Source: Pinibacter sp031553495 (GTDB lineage: Bacteria; Bacteroidota; Bacteroidia; Chitinophagales; Chitinophagaceae). From it: a DNA stretch of 64,000 bases. A program made the translations under genes and the position numbers. Positions 53,346-61,422 of this stretch are shown one piece after another. Positions within the stretch are counted from its first letter, which is position 1; the number at the start of each line of letters is the position of its first letter. The stretch spans positions 1 through 64,000 of the forward strand of contig JAVBLN010000057.1 of NCBI GenBank assembly GCA_031553495.1, written 5' to 3'. The notes under the pieces are model-generated. The model searched no databases and had not been told where the DNA came from. It saw nothing but the letters and a program-made list of their open reading frames with translations.

Positions 53346-56279
53346 TTACTTTGTGTGATTCTTATAGCCCACTTTCTCACAGCCGGCCACTTCAATGATA
53401 TACACACCAAATTCTTCCACTACTTTTCCTGTCATTTTATAAAAACCTTTTCCGCTGAAAGGCGTATATCGAAAGGTGTTGGGAAAGTGTACCGTATCAA
53501 GCCAATCACCTTTTTTATCGAGGAACGTACCAAAATACATGGTATTGTTATTAACGGTGCGCACGGCTTTGTCGGTAATGTAATAGCCGATCGTTACAAT
53601 TGTTTGCCCCAGGTATTCGGGAAGTTTACCGGCAGGAAGATATTGCGAGAGATCGTCGTCGGCCAGCGTCCATACATTACAAAGCGGGAAGCCCAACAAT
53701 TCCATTTCATCCATCGCGTCATCATAAGGATGTTGTTGCAACTGCGGCAATACAAATTCGACCGGAGGCTCATTAAACAAAGACGCGTATGCGGGAATAT
53801 GCTTCGCGTTTTTCTTTTGTAAAAAATTCGCTTCCCAAAGCAATTCCTTCTTGTTTTTGCCGGTGAAGCGAAATGCCCCGATGCGAATGAGAATATTCAA
53901 TTGTTCTATTCCCATATTGGTTCTTTCAATAAAATCGTGCAGATGCAGATAACTGCCATGTTTTTGTTTCTCTTCCAAAAATTGCATAACCAGTTTTTCT
54001 TCCAGGCCCTGCACATGAATGAAACCAACGTACACCGTGTTGTCATAAATGGAGGTGAGGTATTTACTATCGTTCACACATGGCGGCAATATTTGCACAC
54101 CGGTTTTTCTTAATTCATGAAAATATAATTCGCGATTATAAAAACCACCAAAGTTATTTATAACTGCCACCATGAACTCTGCGGGATAATATGTTTTTAA
54201 GTATAAGCTTTGGTAACTCTCCACCGCGAACGAAGCGGAATGCGCCTTGCTGAAAGAATAGCCGCCAAAACTTTCTATTTGCCGCCACACTTCTTTAGTA
54301 ATATCATCAGGATAACCTTCGTTCTTACAATTCTCAAAATACTTTTCTTTGATGATTTCAAAATGCTTATGTCCCCTGTATTTCCCGCTCATGGCTCTTC
54401 GCAGCACATCGGCCTCGCCCATATCCAGCCTGGCAAAATGGTGTGCAATCTTTATCACATCTTCCTGGTATACCATTACGCCATATGTTTCTTTTAGCAG
54501 CTCTTCCATTTTTGGATGCAGGTATTCAAACTTGCCGGGATTGTGATAACGGTAAATGTATTGCCGCATCATGCCCGACTGCGCCACTCCCGGACGTATA
54601 ATGGAACTGGCGGCCACCAGTGTTAAATAATCATCACACTCAAGTTTTTTAAGCAATTGGCGCATACCGGGACTTTCAATATAAAAGCAACCGATCGTAT
54701 CCGCCGCACGAATCTTAGCGGCCACCTTCTTATCTTTTTTGAATTTTTCTATATCGTGTATATTAATCGCCACTTGCTTATTTTGCCGAATCATCGTCAC
54801 CGCGTCTTTGATATGTCCAAGTCCGCGCTGACTTAAAATATCCAGCTTGAACAATCCTATTTTTTCGGCAACAAACATATCAATGGAAGAAGTGAAAAAA
54901 CCCTTTGGCGGAAGTTCTGTAACGGTGTATTGATGAACAGGCGCATCGCTGATGAGAACGCCACCTGCATGCACGCTTAAATGATTTGGAAAATTTTTGA
55001 GCAGTTGTCCATAATAAAAAATCTGCCGCTGAATTTTATCCTGGCTAAAATTAGCGGACGGATGTTCCAATGCATCTATTTCCGATTTAGGCAACCCGAA
55101 CACTTTACCCAGTTCGCGAATAACGGCACGATGTTGAAAAGTAGTATAAGCGCCAAGCAAACACACATGCTCCGCTCCAAAACGTTTAACGATATAATCA
55201 AATATCTCATCCCTGTCGCGCCAGCTAAAGTCAATATCAAAATCGGGCGGCGCACTGCGGTAAGGATTTAAAAAGCGTTCAAAATACAGGTCAAGTTCCA
55301 TGGGATCTACATCCGTTATTTCCAGGCAGTAAGCCACAATGGAATTAGCGCCACTACCCCGCCCTACGTGAAAAAATCCGCGGCTTCGCGCATACCGCAG
55401 TATATCCCAGGTTATAAGAAAATAAGCATTAAACCCAAGGTCATCAATAATCTTAAGCTCTTTTATCACCCGTTGCTCGGCAGCGGCATTTTCCGAACCG
55501 TACCGTTGCAACATACCTTCTATCGCCAGTTTTTGCAGGAACAGCTTGTCATCCGCTACTGAAGCTGAATATATCTTTTTGGTTTTATCCTTGTGAAATT
55601 CCATTTCAATGTTGCAGCGTTCCAGCAATTGAAAACTATTCGTAATTAACGCCGGATACTGATGAAACTGCTGCATAAGCTCCGCCGGAGATATAAAGGT
55701 TTCGTGAATACCCGCGATGTCTTCAGGCTTTTGCTTACTCAATACAATATTTTTATCGATAGCCCGCAGCAAACGGTGTACGTTATGATAGAGTTTGTTT
55801 TGAATGGTAACAGGTTGCAGCATCACAAACTTTGGACTGTACTGACTCATGTTAATACCAAACAGCTTATTAATATCTGTTGATTGCACTCCCATGAATT
55901 CATTTTCACCCAGTTCATTTAGCAACGCGTTTTTAAACGAATAAATCGCATATACATTATCGTTATATTGAAAGCGATCCGGAAAATCCTTTTTCTGCTG
56001 CAAGTGTTCGGAAATAAACCGGTTGATAGCAAAAAAACCGGCATTGTTCTTAGCAAGTAATATGTAGCAAAGCTCGCTGTCATTACGTATTTCCGCGCCA
56101 AGTACAGGTTTTATATTTTGCAGCCTGCAATAATCCACAAAATCCCATGCATCGGACGTGGTGTTGATATTGGTAAGCGCCATTGCCTTAACGCCAAGTC
56201 CGGCGGCAGTTTTAACCAATTCTTCTGTTTCGAAAGTGCCGTAACGCAAGCTAAAAAATGTTTTACAATTCAAATACAT
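53346..56279 (-). CDS. dnaE2: DNA polymerase III alpha-type subunit, DnaE2/ImuC-like
   Basis: This C-family polymerase is 977 residues, shorter than a replicative DnaE (about 1150-1250). The N-terminal PHP domain starts YLNCKTFFSLRYGTF in place of the usual His-x-His metal site, so the proofreading-type PHP activity is probably lost. The catalytic motif PPDFDIDF (D346, D348) and the AHFARLDMGEADVLRRAMSGK and SFGGYSFSKAHSASFA finger segments are intact. An OB-fold-like region (about 880-960) ends the protein; the tau-binding tail of replicative DnaE appears missing. It is the second gene after dinB, 29 bp apart, matching error-prone translesion cassettes. The symbol is by context and features. 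Confidence 0.87.
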   Translation of the reverse strand: MYLNCKTFFSLRYGTFETEELVKTAAGLGVKAMALTNINTTSDAWDFVDYCRLQNIKPVLGAEIRNDSELCYILLAKNNAGFFAINRFISEHLQQKKDFPDRFQYNDNVYAIYSFKNALLNELGENEFMGVQSTDINKLFGINMSQYSPKFVMLQPVTIQNKLYHNVHRLLRAIDKNIVLSKQKPEDIAGIHETFISPAELMQQFHQYPALITNSFQLLERCNIEMEFHKDKTKKIYSASVADDKLFLQKLAIEGMLQRYGSENAAAEQRVIKELKIIDDLGFNAYFLITWDILRYARSRGFFHVGRGSGANSIVAYCLEITDVDPMELDLYFERFLNPYRSAPPDFDIDFSWRDRDEIFDYIVKRFGAEHVCLLGAYTTFQHRAVIRELGKVFGLPKSEIDALEHPSANFSQDKIQRQIFYYGQLLKNFPNHLSVHAGGVLISDAPVHQYTVTELPPKGFFTSSIDMFVAEKIGLFKLDILSQRGLGHIKDAVTMIRQNKQVAINIHDIEKFKKDKKVAAKIRAADTIGCFYIESPGMRQLLKKLECDDYLTLVAASSIIRPGVAQSGMMRQYIYRYHNPGKFEYLHPKMEELLKETYGVMVYQEDVIKIAHHFARLDMGEADVLRRAMSGKYRGHKHFEIIKEKYFENCKNEGYPDDITKEVWRQIESFGGYSFSKAHSASFAVESYQSLYLKTYYPAEFMVAVINNFGGFYNRELYFHELRKTGVQILPPCVNDSKYLTSIYDNTVYVGFIHVQGLEEKLVMQFLEEKQKHGSYLHLHDFIERTNMGIEQLNILIRIGAFRFTGKNKKELLWEANFLQKKNAKHIPAYASLFNEPPVEFVLPQLQQHPYDDAMDEMELLGFPLCNVWTLADDDLSQYLPAGKLPEYLGQTIVTIGYYITDKAVRTVNNNTMYFGTFLDKKGDWLDTVHFPNTFRYTPFSGKGFYKMTGKVVEEFGVYIIEVAGCEKVGYKNHTK

Positions 56280-56308
56280 AACCGTAACAATCTATAGATT
56301 TACAAAAT

Positions 56309-57517
56309 TTATACTTTCAAAAAGGCTAGTGATTTTTCTATTTTTGATTTCAGCGTTGGCCTTTTGCCGTCAAAGCCTGCGGCCCGCACCAGTGTGTGTT
56401 CTCCAAAACGATTTTTAATACTGTCGATGGATTGATAGAGATGGATCATTTCCTGCGTATCTTCAAAAAGATGTATTTGATAATTCCCCGGCACCAAGTG
56501 CGAAAAACGCACACCAATCAGCCTTACCAGCAAGCGTCGCTCATAAAGCTTACCGAATATTTCTTTCACTTTTCGAAGCAATACATGATCTGCGCAAGTA
56601 TAAGGAATTACGCATTGCCGCGTCATGGTTTGAAAATCGCTGTAACGAATTTTTACGGTAATGCAGCCGGTGAGTTTATTTTTTTGTCGCAGCTCAAAAG
56701 ATATTTGTTCCGTCATGCGCACCAGTTCGCGATGCAAAAAGTTTACATCAATAGTGTCGGTTTCAAAAGTATTTTCGGTGCCAATGCTTTTTTGTTCGTG
56801 ATAAGGAACCACCGGCGTTTCGTCAATTCCATTTGCCCTGCGCCAAAGCTCCGCGCCGTTCTTACCAAGCAGGTTAATCAGCATTTCCATTGGTATGCCG
56901 CTAAGTATAGCAATAGTTTCCACACCCATGCGGCGCAGCAATTCAGAAGTTTTCGCGCCAATCATCGGCATCTTATCAATAGTTAGCGGCGCCAGGTATT
57001 CTTTTTCTCCACCAAACGGAATTTCAGTTTGGCCTGCCGGTTTCACTTCATTGGTAGCCACTTTGCTGATCAGTTTATTGCTGGCCAGCGCATAAGAAAT
57101 ATTCAGTCCGCTCTCATTAATAATTTTATCGCGCAGTTGATGTGTATAAATCGAGCAACCAAAAAATTTATCCATGCCGCTCATGTCAATATAAAATTCA
57201 TCGATAGATGATTTTTCAAAAAGCGGAACAGAGTCTGCAATAATATCGGTAACCAGCCGCGAATATTTTGAATAGCTATCCATATCGCCCCGCACCATCA
57301 GTAGTTCGGGGCACAACCGTTTTGCAAGCCGCACCGGCATAGCGCTTTTTACGCCAAATCTCCTGGCTTCGTAACTGCAACTGGCAATTACACCTCTGTC
57401 GCTTGTACCGCCCACAGCAATTGGTTTTCCCTTCAAAGAGGCATTCTTCAAACACTCAACAGAAACAAAAAAACTGTCGAGATCAAAATGGGCAATATGT
57501 CTGTGAGCGGGGTTCAT
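56309..57517 (-). CDS. dinB: DNA polymerase IV (Y-family, DinB)
   Basis: The 402-residue translesion polymerase has the Y-family palm residues: HFDLDSFFVSVE (D12) and SSIDEFYIDMSG (D106, E107), the CSYEARRFGVKSAMP finger segment, helix-hairpin-helix region (PMIGAKTSELLRRMGVETIAIL) and little-finger domain (QISFELRQKNKLTGCITVKIRYSDFQTMTRQ). It is the first gene of a two-gene operon with the DnaE2-like polymerase, suggesting a combined lesion-bypass module. An inverted repeat just upstream could be its operator. The length is slightly longer than E. coli DinB, with a short tail that could bind the clamp, though I see no clear clamp motif. Confidence 0.95.
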   Translation of the reverse strand: MNPAHRHIAHFDLDSFFVSVECLKNASLKGKPIAVGGTSDRGVIASCSYEARRFGVKSAMPVRLAKRLCPELLMVRGDMDSYSKYSRLVTDIIADSVPLFEKSSIDEFYIDMSGMDKFFGCSIYTHQLRDKIINESGLNISYALASNKLISKVATNEVKPAGQTEIPFGGEKEYLAPLTIDKMPMIGAKTSELLRRMGVETIAILSGIPMEMLINLLGKNGAELWRRANGIDETPVVPYHEQKSIGTENTFETDTIDVNFLHRELVRMTEQISFELRQKNKLTGCITVKIRYSDFQTMTRQCVIPYTCADHVLLRKVKEIFGKLYERRLLVRLIGVRFSHLVPGNYQIHLFEDTQEMIHLYQSIDSIKNRFGEHTLVRAAGFDGKRPTLKSKIEKSLAFLKV

Positions 57518-57538
57518 TATAACGGATTGGCATTACAA

Positions 57539-57561
57539 GATTACTAATTTTTTTAGTAATC
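57539..57561. promoter_or_regulatory. Inverted-repeat operator candidate upstream of dinB
   Basis: GATTACTAA-TTTTT-TTAGTAATC, a perfect 9-bp dyad 21 nt before the dinB ATG. On the minus strand it directly follows a near-consensus -7 box (TAGTTTTTG, 57569-57561) with a TTG at 57593-57591 about 21 bp upstream. It would cover the transcription start, as expected for a repressor site, possibly of a LexA-like or XRE/S24 DNA-damage repressor. Confidence 0.6.
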
Positions 57562-57645
57562 AAAAACTATTTTTATTAGCAACTGAGTAACAATATTTTC
57601 CACTACGAAATCACCCGGATTTCCGTTTTCCGGGGTTTTGAAATT

Positions 57646-57722
57646 ATTATGAAACCGGCAGTAAAGCCCTGATTGGGCAACCGTTGCGACGCTCCGTTCA
57701 ACGGTAGTAATTCTTATCATCA
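57646..57722 (-). repeat. R element copy 22 (type D core)
   Basis: Minus strand GAACGGAGCGTCGCAAC, GGTTGCCCAATCAGGGCTTTAC, GCCGGTTTCATAATAA. Confidence 0.8.
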
Positions 57723-57911
57723 AATCAAGATTCAAAGAAGGATACATTCGTCAGAAAAAATCAGTTGAAAATTGAAAGTTGAAAGTTGAAAGTGCTTATT
57801 GAATGGAGAATTGAGAGTTGAGAATGTTTTATAGTTGAGAATGCTATAAATATTAAATAAAGCTGAAACAAAAGACACTCATAACTCATAACTCATAACT
57901 CATAACTCATA

Positions 57912-57991
57912 ACCCGCTCAATAGCATTCCAACCGTACAAGTGAGTGACACAACGATGCTTAATAGTAGCACTACCGCCGGTCCCCCAAAA
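57912..57991 (+). repeat. R element copy 23 (type A core)
   Basis: CCGCTCAATAGCATTCCAACCG, GTGAGTGACACAAC, TAGTAGCACTACCGCCGGT then C/A-run. Pairs with a D-type arm (copy 22). Confidence 0.8.
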
Positions 57992-58042
57992 AAACGAATA
58001 AAATTATGCTGCCTGCCGTTACAAAACCGGGAGTGAGTTCGA

Positions 58043-58516
58043 TTACTTTGCAGCCTTTTTACTTTTTCTGAAATCCCAGGGAGCAACAGGATTAGCCATA
58101 CTCCACAAACCGATTTTTTTTGCGTGGGCGGCCTGCTCCGCATCGAAGTATTTTTGGGTGTGAGCGTATTTATATTCCCATGCCAAACCGGCCTGTATAA
58201 GCAAAAGATTCAGTTCGGAATTATCCTGCAACACCACAATACCCAGCACCCTCTTATATCTATCCAGCCCTTTTGAATGAACAGTTATAGTTTTCGCAAA
58301 ACATTTTGACGAAGTAAATTTTTTAGCCGCGGTTCCAAAATCCTGGTTCTTTTCGGGACAATCAATACCAAATAATCTTACTTTAATTTGCCTGTTCAGG
58401 CTATCCAGCACAGTTATCGAATCGCCGTCGCTTATCTTAACCACTTTGCCTTTAAAAGTTTGTGCGACGGCATGCAAATGAAAAAAAAGAATAAACAGGA
58501 ATATGGATTGCTTCAT
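58043..58516 (-). CDS. Secreted thermonuclease (SNase-family) protein
   Basis: From the ATG at 58516 the protein has 157 residues with a signal peptide (ending HAVAQ). The SNase fold is clear: GKVVKISDGDSITVLD, KVRLFGIDCPEKNQDFG with the first catalytic Arg (R47), Asp (D52) and Glu (E55), and DRYKRVLG with the second Arg (R89), then LIQAGLAWEYKY and HAKKIGLW. It is a calcium-dependent nuclease that degrades DNA or RNA outside the cytoplasm. A longer frame reaches 58573 but adds 19 non-signal residues. It is divergent from the BlaI-like gene; the shared spacer holds three operator-like dyads that could also control it. Confidence 0.93.
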   Translation of the reverse strand: MKQSIFLFILFFHLHAVAQTFKGKVVKISDGDSITVLDSLNRQIKVRLFGIDCPEKNQDFGTAAKKFTSSKCFAKTITVHSKGLDRYKRVLGIVVLQDNSELNLLLIQAGLAWEYKYAHTQKYFDAEQAAHAKKIGLWSMANPVAPWDFRKSKKAAK

Positions 58517-58595
58517 AATGAGAGCTAATTTAAGGCAGGAGCCGATTTGCGGCAAACTTTTTTTGATGGGCACAATAATCCCAAAAAGGTGTTAA

Positions 58596-58654
58596 AACTA
58601 TTACAATTAGTTGCTAAACTATAAAATATAGTTATAAAACTAAAATAAATAGTT
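58596..58654. promoter_or_regulatory. Three tandem operator dyads AACTA-N7-TAGTT, exactly 21 bp apart
   Basis: Dyads lie at 58596-58612, 58617-58633 and 58638-58654; each is AACTA, 7 bp, TAGTT, with a period of exactly 21 bp (two helical turns). The middle dyad extends to AACTATA-AAA-TATAGTT. They end at the -7 box of the blaI-like gene, so the product, a BlaI-type repressor, is the likely ligand. Confidence 0.8.
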
Positions 58655-58661
58655 ACATTTG
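58654..58661 (+). promoter_or_regulatory. Probable -7 box of the blaI-like gene
   Basis: TACATTTG fits TAnnTTTG and overlaps the last base of the third dyad. A start site near 58668 rules out the upstream ATG at 58664 and supports the ATG at 58703. Confidence 0.6.
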
Positions 58662-58702
58662 TTATGGTAATACATTATGCCAATCAAAAAACAGTTTGCA
58701 CA

Positions 58703-59062
58703 ATGAAACGACTTACTGCTAAGGAAGAAGAAGTGATGGGTTTTTTTTGGGAAAAAGGCCCCTTGTTTGTAAAGCAACTGATGGACGAATACGAGGACCC
58801 AAAACCTCATTATAACACACTTTCCACCATTGTTCGCGGGCTGGAGGAAAAAGGTTATATAGGATATAATTCGTTTGGAAATACATACCAGTATTATGCG
58901 CTGTTATCGGAAGAAGATTATCGCAGGAAAACATTAAAGAGTGTTATTTCAAAATACTTTGAAAACTCGTATACCCGCGTAGTTACAACACTGATTGAAG
59001 AAGAAGAAATTTCAATTAAAGAATTGCAGGAGCTGATTAAACAAATCAAAAGCAAAAAGTAA
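58703..59062 (+). CDS. blaI: BlaI/MecI/CopY-family transcriptional repressor
   Basis: The 119-residue protein (from 58703) has the winged-helix DNA-binding domain (LTAKEEEVMGFFWEKGPLFVKQL, HYNTLSTIVRGLEEKGYIGY, TYQYYAL; about 3-70) and a C-terminal helical dimerisation part (about 75-119). In the family, the repressor is cleaved near the junction when the membrane partner is activated. The next gene, 48 bp away, encodes an M56/BlaR1-type sensor, so the pair forms a proteolytic signal system. There is no beta-lactamase in the window; the regulated genes are unknown, with this operon and possibly the divergent thermonuclease as candidates. The symbol reflects family, not beta-lactam specificity. 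Confidence 0.93.
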   Translation: MKRLTAKEEEVMGFFWEKGPLFVKQLMDEYEDPKPHYNTLSTIVRGLEEKGYIGYNSFGNTYQYYALLSEEDYRRKTLKSVISKYFENSYTRVVTTLIEEEEISIKELQELIKQIKSKK

Positions 59063-59110
59063 TAATGGGCGTTGTGTGATGTTTTTTACTGCTTAAAATA
59101 TTTACAATTT

Positions 59111-60919
59111 ATGGAACTATTTTTTCTGTATATCGCCAAATCATCACTTTGCCTGGTTATGTTTTACTTGTTCTATAAAACGCTGCTGAGCAAAGAAACT
59201 TTTTTTCGGTTTAACCGGTTTGTGTTATTAGTGGGAATTATGTTTTGCGCCGTTTTGCCATTAATAACATTTCAAACGAATGGTTCGCTTTTAATTCAAA
59301 AGCCTGTTAGGGAAATAGAAAAATTAGTTCTTGCTAACGAGGAAACCTCTGAGTTACAACCAATAAAACTTAACAACATTTCGACTGAAGAAAATCCTTT
59401 TCTACCATCACCTATAAAATACGATTTTCATACACCAACAGAACCGGGCCATACAACCGCTGAAGCGAAACACTTTGAGTTTACTAAAACCGAAATTACC
59501 GGGCTGATCTATTTATTAGGGCTGCTAATTGCACTCACAGGATTATTCATTTCCATTTTACGGATGCTGCAAATAATAAGATCAGGAAAAAAAATTTACA
59601 GGGATGATAAGAATGTTATCATACTTACAAAGCAAAAGATCTGTCCATTTAGTTTTGGTAAACTTATCATTTTGTCGGAAGCCGATTACCGTCAAAATCC
59701 AAAAGAAATTCTTACTCACGAGTACGTACATGCGCAAAAGAAACATTCCCTGGATTTAATATTTGCCGAATTATTCATACTGCTACACTGGTTTAACCCG
59801 GCGGTATGGCTGCTGAAAAGGGAATTGGAAAACGTTCATGAATATGAAGCCGACAACGGCGTTATCAATTTAGGCATCGATGCCACACAATATCAACTTT
59901 TGTTAGTAAAAAAAGCTGCCGGCGCAAGGTCCTACGCTATTGCCAACAGCTTTAATCACAGTAAACTTAAAAACAGAATTACCATGATGTTGAAAAGAAA
60001 ATCGGCCCAATGGGCACACTTGAAATCATTACTATTTGTTCCGCTGGCAGTTGTAGTATTACATGCTTTCGCAAAGCCTGTGATAAGCAAAAACCATAAA
60101 ACACAGAACAACAACGAAGTTAGCAATTTCAGCAAAGATGACAAACATGAAATGAAAACCGGCTTGTATGTAAATGACACTACTCCTGCAAAGAAAAAAC
60201 CAGCCCGTTCCAGGAAAGGTGATACTCTTCCACCACCGCCACCACCACCACCACCTCCTCCTCCGCCACCGCGTCCTAAGCAAGTGCCAATGACAGAAAA
60301 GGAAAAAGCTGCAACGAAAGAATTTGAAGCGGCTGCTAATAAGTTTTCGGCTGTTATGAACAAACATTCCGAAGCTATTAATAAGAAAGTTACTTCAACG
60401 GAAATGCAAGCGTTAACGAAAGATTTTGAAGCGGCTTCCAAAAAATTTGAAGCAGTTATGCAAAAGTTCCAGGTGAATATGGAGAAGGTTGCCAATTCAA
60501 AGGAATTCCAGGTACAGTCTGAAGAATTTAGTGCCGCTGCAAAAAAATTTGAAGGTATAATGAAAGCACATGAAGCTGAACTGAAAGACAGCATTGAAGT
60601 GCCTGAAGTTAAAACAGCAAAAGCCGAATTTAAATCGGCCTCCGACAAATTCAAAAAAACTATGGATCAGTACAAACTTAACATGGACCAAATACAAAAC
60701 GATCCGCAAGTAAGAGCCGCTAAAGAAGAATTTGCGATAGCATCACAAAATTATAAAGAAGGTATGGCAAAATTTAAAGTGGATATGAACCAGTTTAAAG
60801 ATGACCCGGAAGTGCAGGCAGCCAAACAGGAATTTGATGCTGCCGAGAAAAAGTTTAAAGCAGAAATGAAAGAATATCGCAAGAGGGTTGAAGCTCAGCG
60901 AGGTGAAGTAAGTCTATAA
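59111..60919 (+). CDS. BlaR1-like M56 metallopeptidase with poly-proline hinge and six 34-residue repeats
   Basis: From the ATG at 59111 the protein has 602 residues; numbering here is from 59072 (615 residues). Transmembrane segments are visible at about 14-36, 48-68, 140-165 and 318-336. The M56 zinc motif is ILTHEYVHAQ (H216, E217, H220), with the downstream ENVHEYEAD supplying the third ligand. After the last membrane helix comes a 14-proline run (387-400), then six tandem 34-residue repeats (415-615) of the form (T/K)xEFxAAxxKFxxxMxxxxxxM, predicted as helical coiled coil. Beta-lactam-binding domains of classical BlaR1 are absent; the repeat domain takes their place as the extracytoplasmic part. 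Confidence 0.88.
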   Translation: MELFFLYIAKSSLCLVMFYLFYKTLLSKETFFRFNRFVLLVGIMFCAVLPLITFQTNGSLLIQKPVREIEKLVLANEETSELQPIKLNNISTEENPFLPSPIKYDFHTPTEPGHTTAEAKHFEFTKTEITGLIYLLGLLIALTGLFISILRMLQIIRSGKKIYRDDKNVIILTKQKICPFSFGKLIILSEADYRQNPKEILTHEYVHAQKKHSLDLIFAELFILLHWFNPAVWLLKRELENVHEYEADNGVINLGIDATQYQLLLVKKAAGARSYAIANSFNHSKLKNRITMMLKRKSAQWAHLKSLLFVPLAVVVLHAFAKPVISKNHKTQNNNEVSNFSKDDKHEMKTGLYVNDTTPAKKKPARSRKGDTLPPPPPPPPPPPPPPRPKQVPMTEKEKAATKEFEAAANKFSAVMNKHSEAINKKVTSTEMQALTKDFEAASKKFEAVMQKFQVNMEKVANSKEFQVQSEEFSAAAKKFEGIMKAHEAELKDSIEVPEVKTAKAEFKSASDKFKKTMDQYKLNMDQIQNDPQVRAAKEEFAIASQNYKEGMAKFKVDMNQFKDDPEVQAAKQEFDAAEKKFKAEMKEYRKRVEAQRGEVSL

Positions 60920-60927
60920 CAGCTACT

Positions 60928-60978
60928 GTTGGTGTTGCGTATATCCTTGTATGTTAGCAACACCAACAACTTTTTTTT
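60928..60978 (+). terminator. Rho-independent terminator after the blaI-blaR1-like operon
   Basis: GTTGGTGTTGC (60928-60938) pairs perfectly with GCAACACCAAC (60957-60967), followed by eight T (60971-60978). It lies 9 bp past the stop codon. Confidence 0.9.
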
Positions 60979-61023
60979 GCACCGGCATGTAAATTAACCT
61001 GACAGATGTATCGTCATTACACA

Positions 61024-61422
61024 TCAGTCAACACCCAATAATTCTGACTCTTTAACCAATTGCTTCAGCAATTTGTTTTCTTCCTGCAACAGTTCAATAT
61101 ATTTTTTTTGTATTTCAGTGTATTGCTGCATGGTGTCTGAATTCCATACAGTTCCGTTCTTTAAATGATTAACTTCATTATCCTGGGAAGACTCAATTTT
61201 TTGTTCCACCAACTTCGACAAATCTTTTTCCAAAAGATCGCTTACGCTCACATTGAAATAACGGGTCAGCTCTAATAACTCTTCTATACTAGGTTTGCTG
61301 TGTTTTTTTTCCCAATTGCCAATAGTGGTATGAGCCTTATTCATGTGCGCTGACAACTCGGATTGTGTGACCCCTTTTCTTCTTCGTAAAAAACGCAAAT
61401 TTTCTGCAAAATAAAATCCCAT
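61024..61422 (-). CDS. XRE-family helix-turn-helix regulator with coiled-coil tail
   Basis: From the ATG at 61422 the protein has 132 residues. The N-terminal HTH_3/XRE domain (about 4-62) reads NLRFLRRRKGVTQSELSAHMNKAHTTIGNWEKKHSKPSIEELLELTRYFNVSVSDLLEKD. A low-complexity linker and a C-terminal leucine-zipper-like helix (about 98-130, YTEIQKKYIELLQEENKLLKQLV) follow. It resembles small phage-repressor-type regulators common in Bacteroidota. It is convergent with the blaI/blaR1-like operon across the terminator. The target is unknown. An upstream start at 61467 would add an unlikely 15 residues. Confidence 0.88.
   Translation of the reverse strand: MGFYFAENLRFLRRRKGVTQSELSAHMNKAHTTIGNWEKKHSKPSIEELLELTRYFNVSVSDLLEKDLSKLVEQKIESSQDNEVNHLKNGTVWNSDTMQQYTEIQKKYIELLQEENKLLKQLVKESELLGVD

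Larger units (their letters stand above)
57518..58042. repeat. Operator region of dinB and composite R unit
   Basis: 525 bp: dinB promoter/operator (57518-57600), R copy 22 (minus), GTTGAAA heptads, GAGAATG words, an ATAAAGC block, five CTCATAA heptads (57875-57913) and R copy 23 (plus), reaching the thermonuclease stop codon. No gene. Confidence 0.7.

Noticed and set aside
58664..58702. Upstream ATG for the BlaI-like gene
   Set aside because: It lies 3 bp after the predicted -7 box and would precede the transcription start; the added 13 residues do not resemble the family N terminus.
59956..60654. 232-codon minus-strand frame with a run of glycines
   Set aside because: It is the antisense of the proline run and 34-residue repeats in the BlaR1-like gene.
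58703..60919. BlaI/BlaR1-like pair as a beta-lactam resistance system
   Set aside because: No beta-lactamase or PBP gene is nearby and the sensor lacks a penicillin-binding domain.
60963..60990. Possible degenerate R end (TTTTTTGCACCGGC) after the BlaR1-like gene
   Set aside because: Only about 14 bp match, overlapping the terminator T-run; no core or left end follows.
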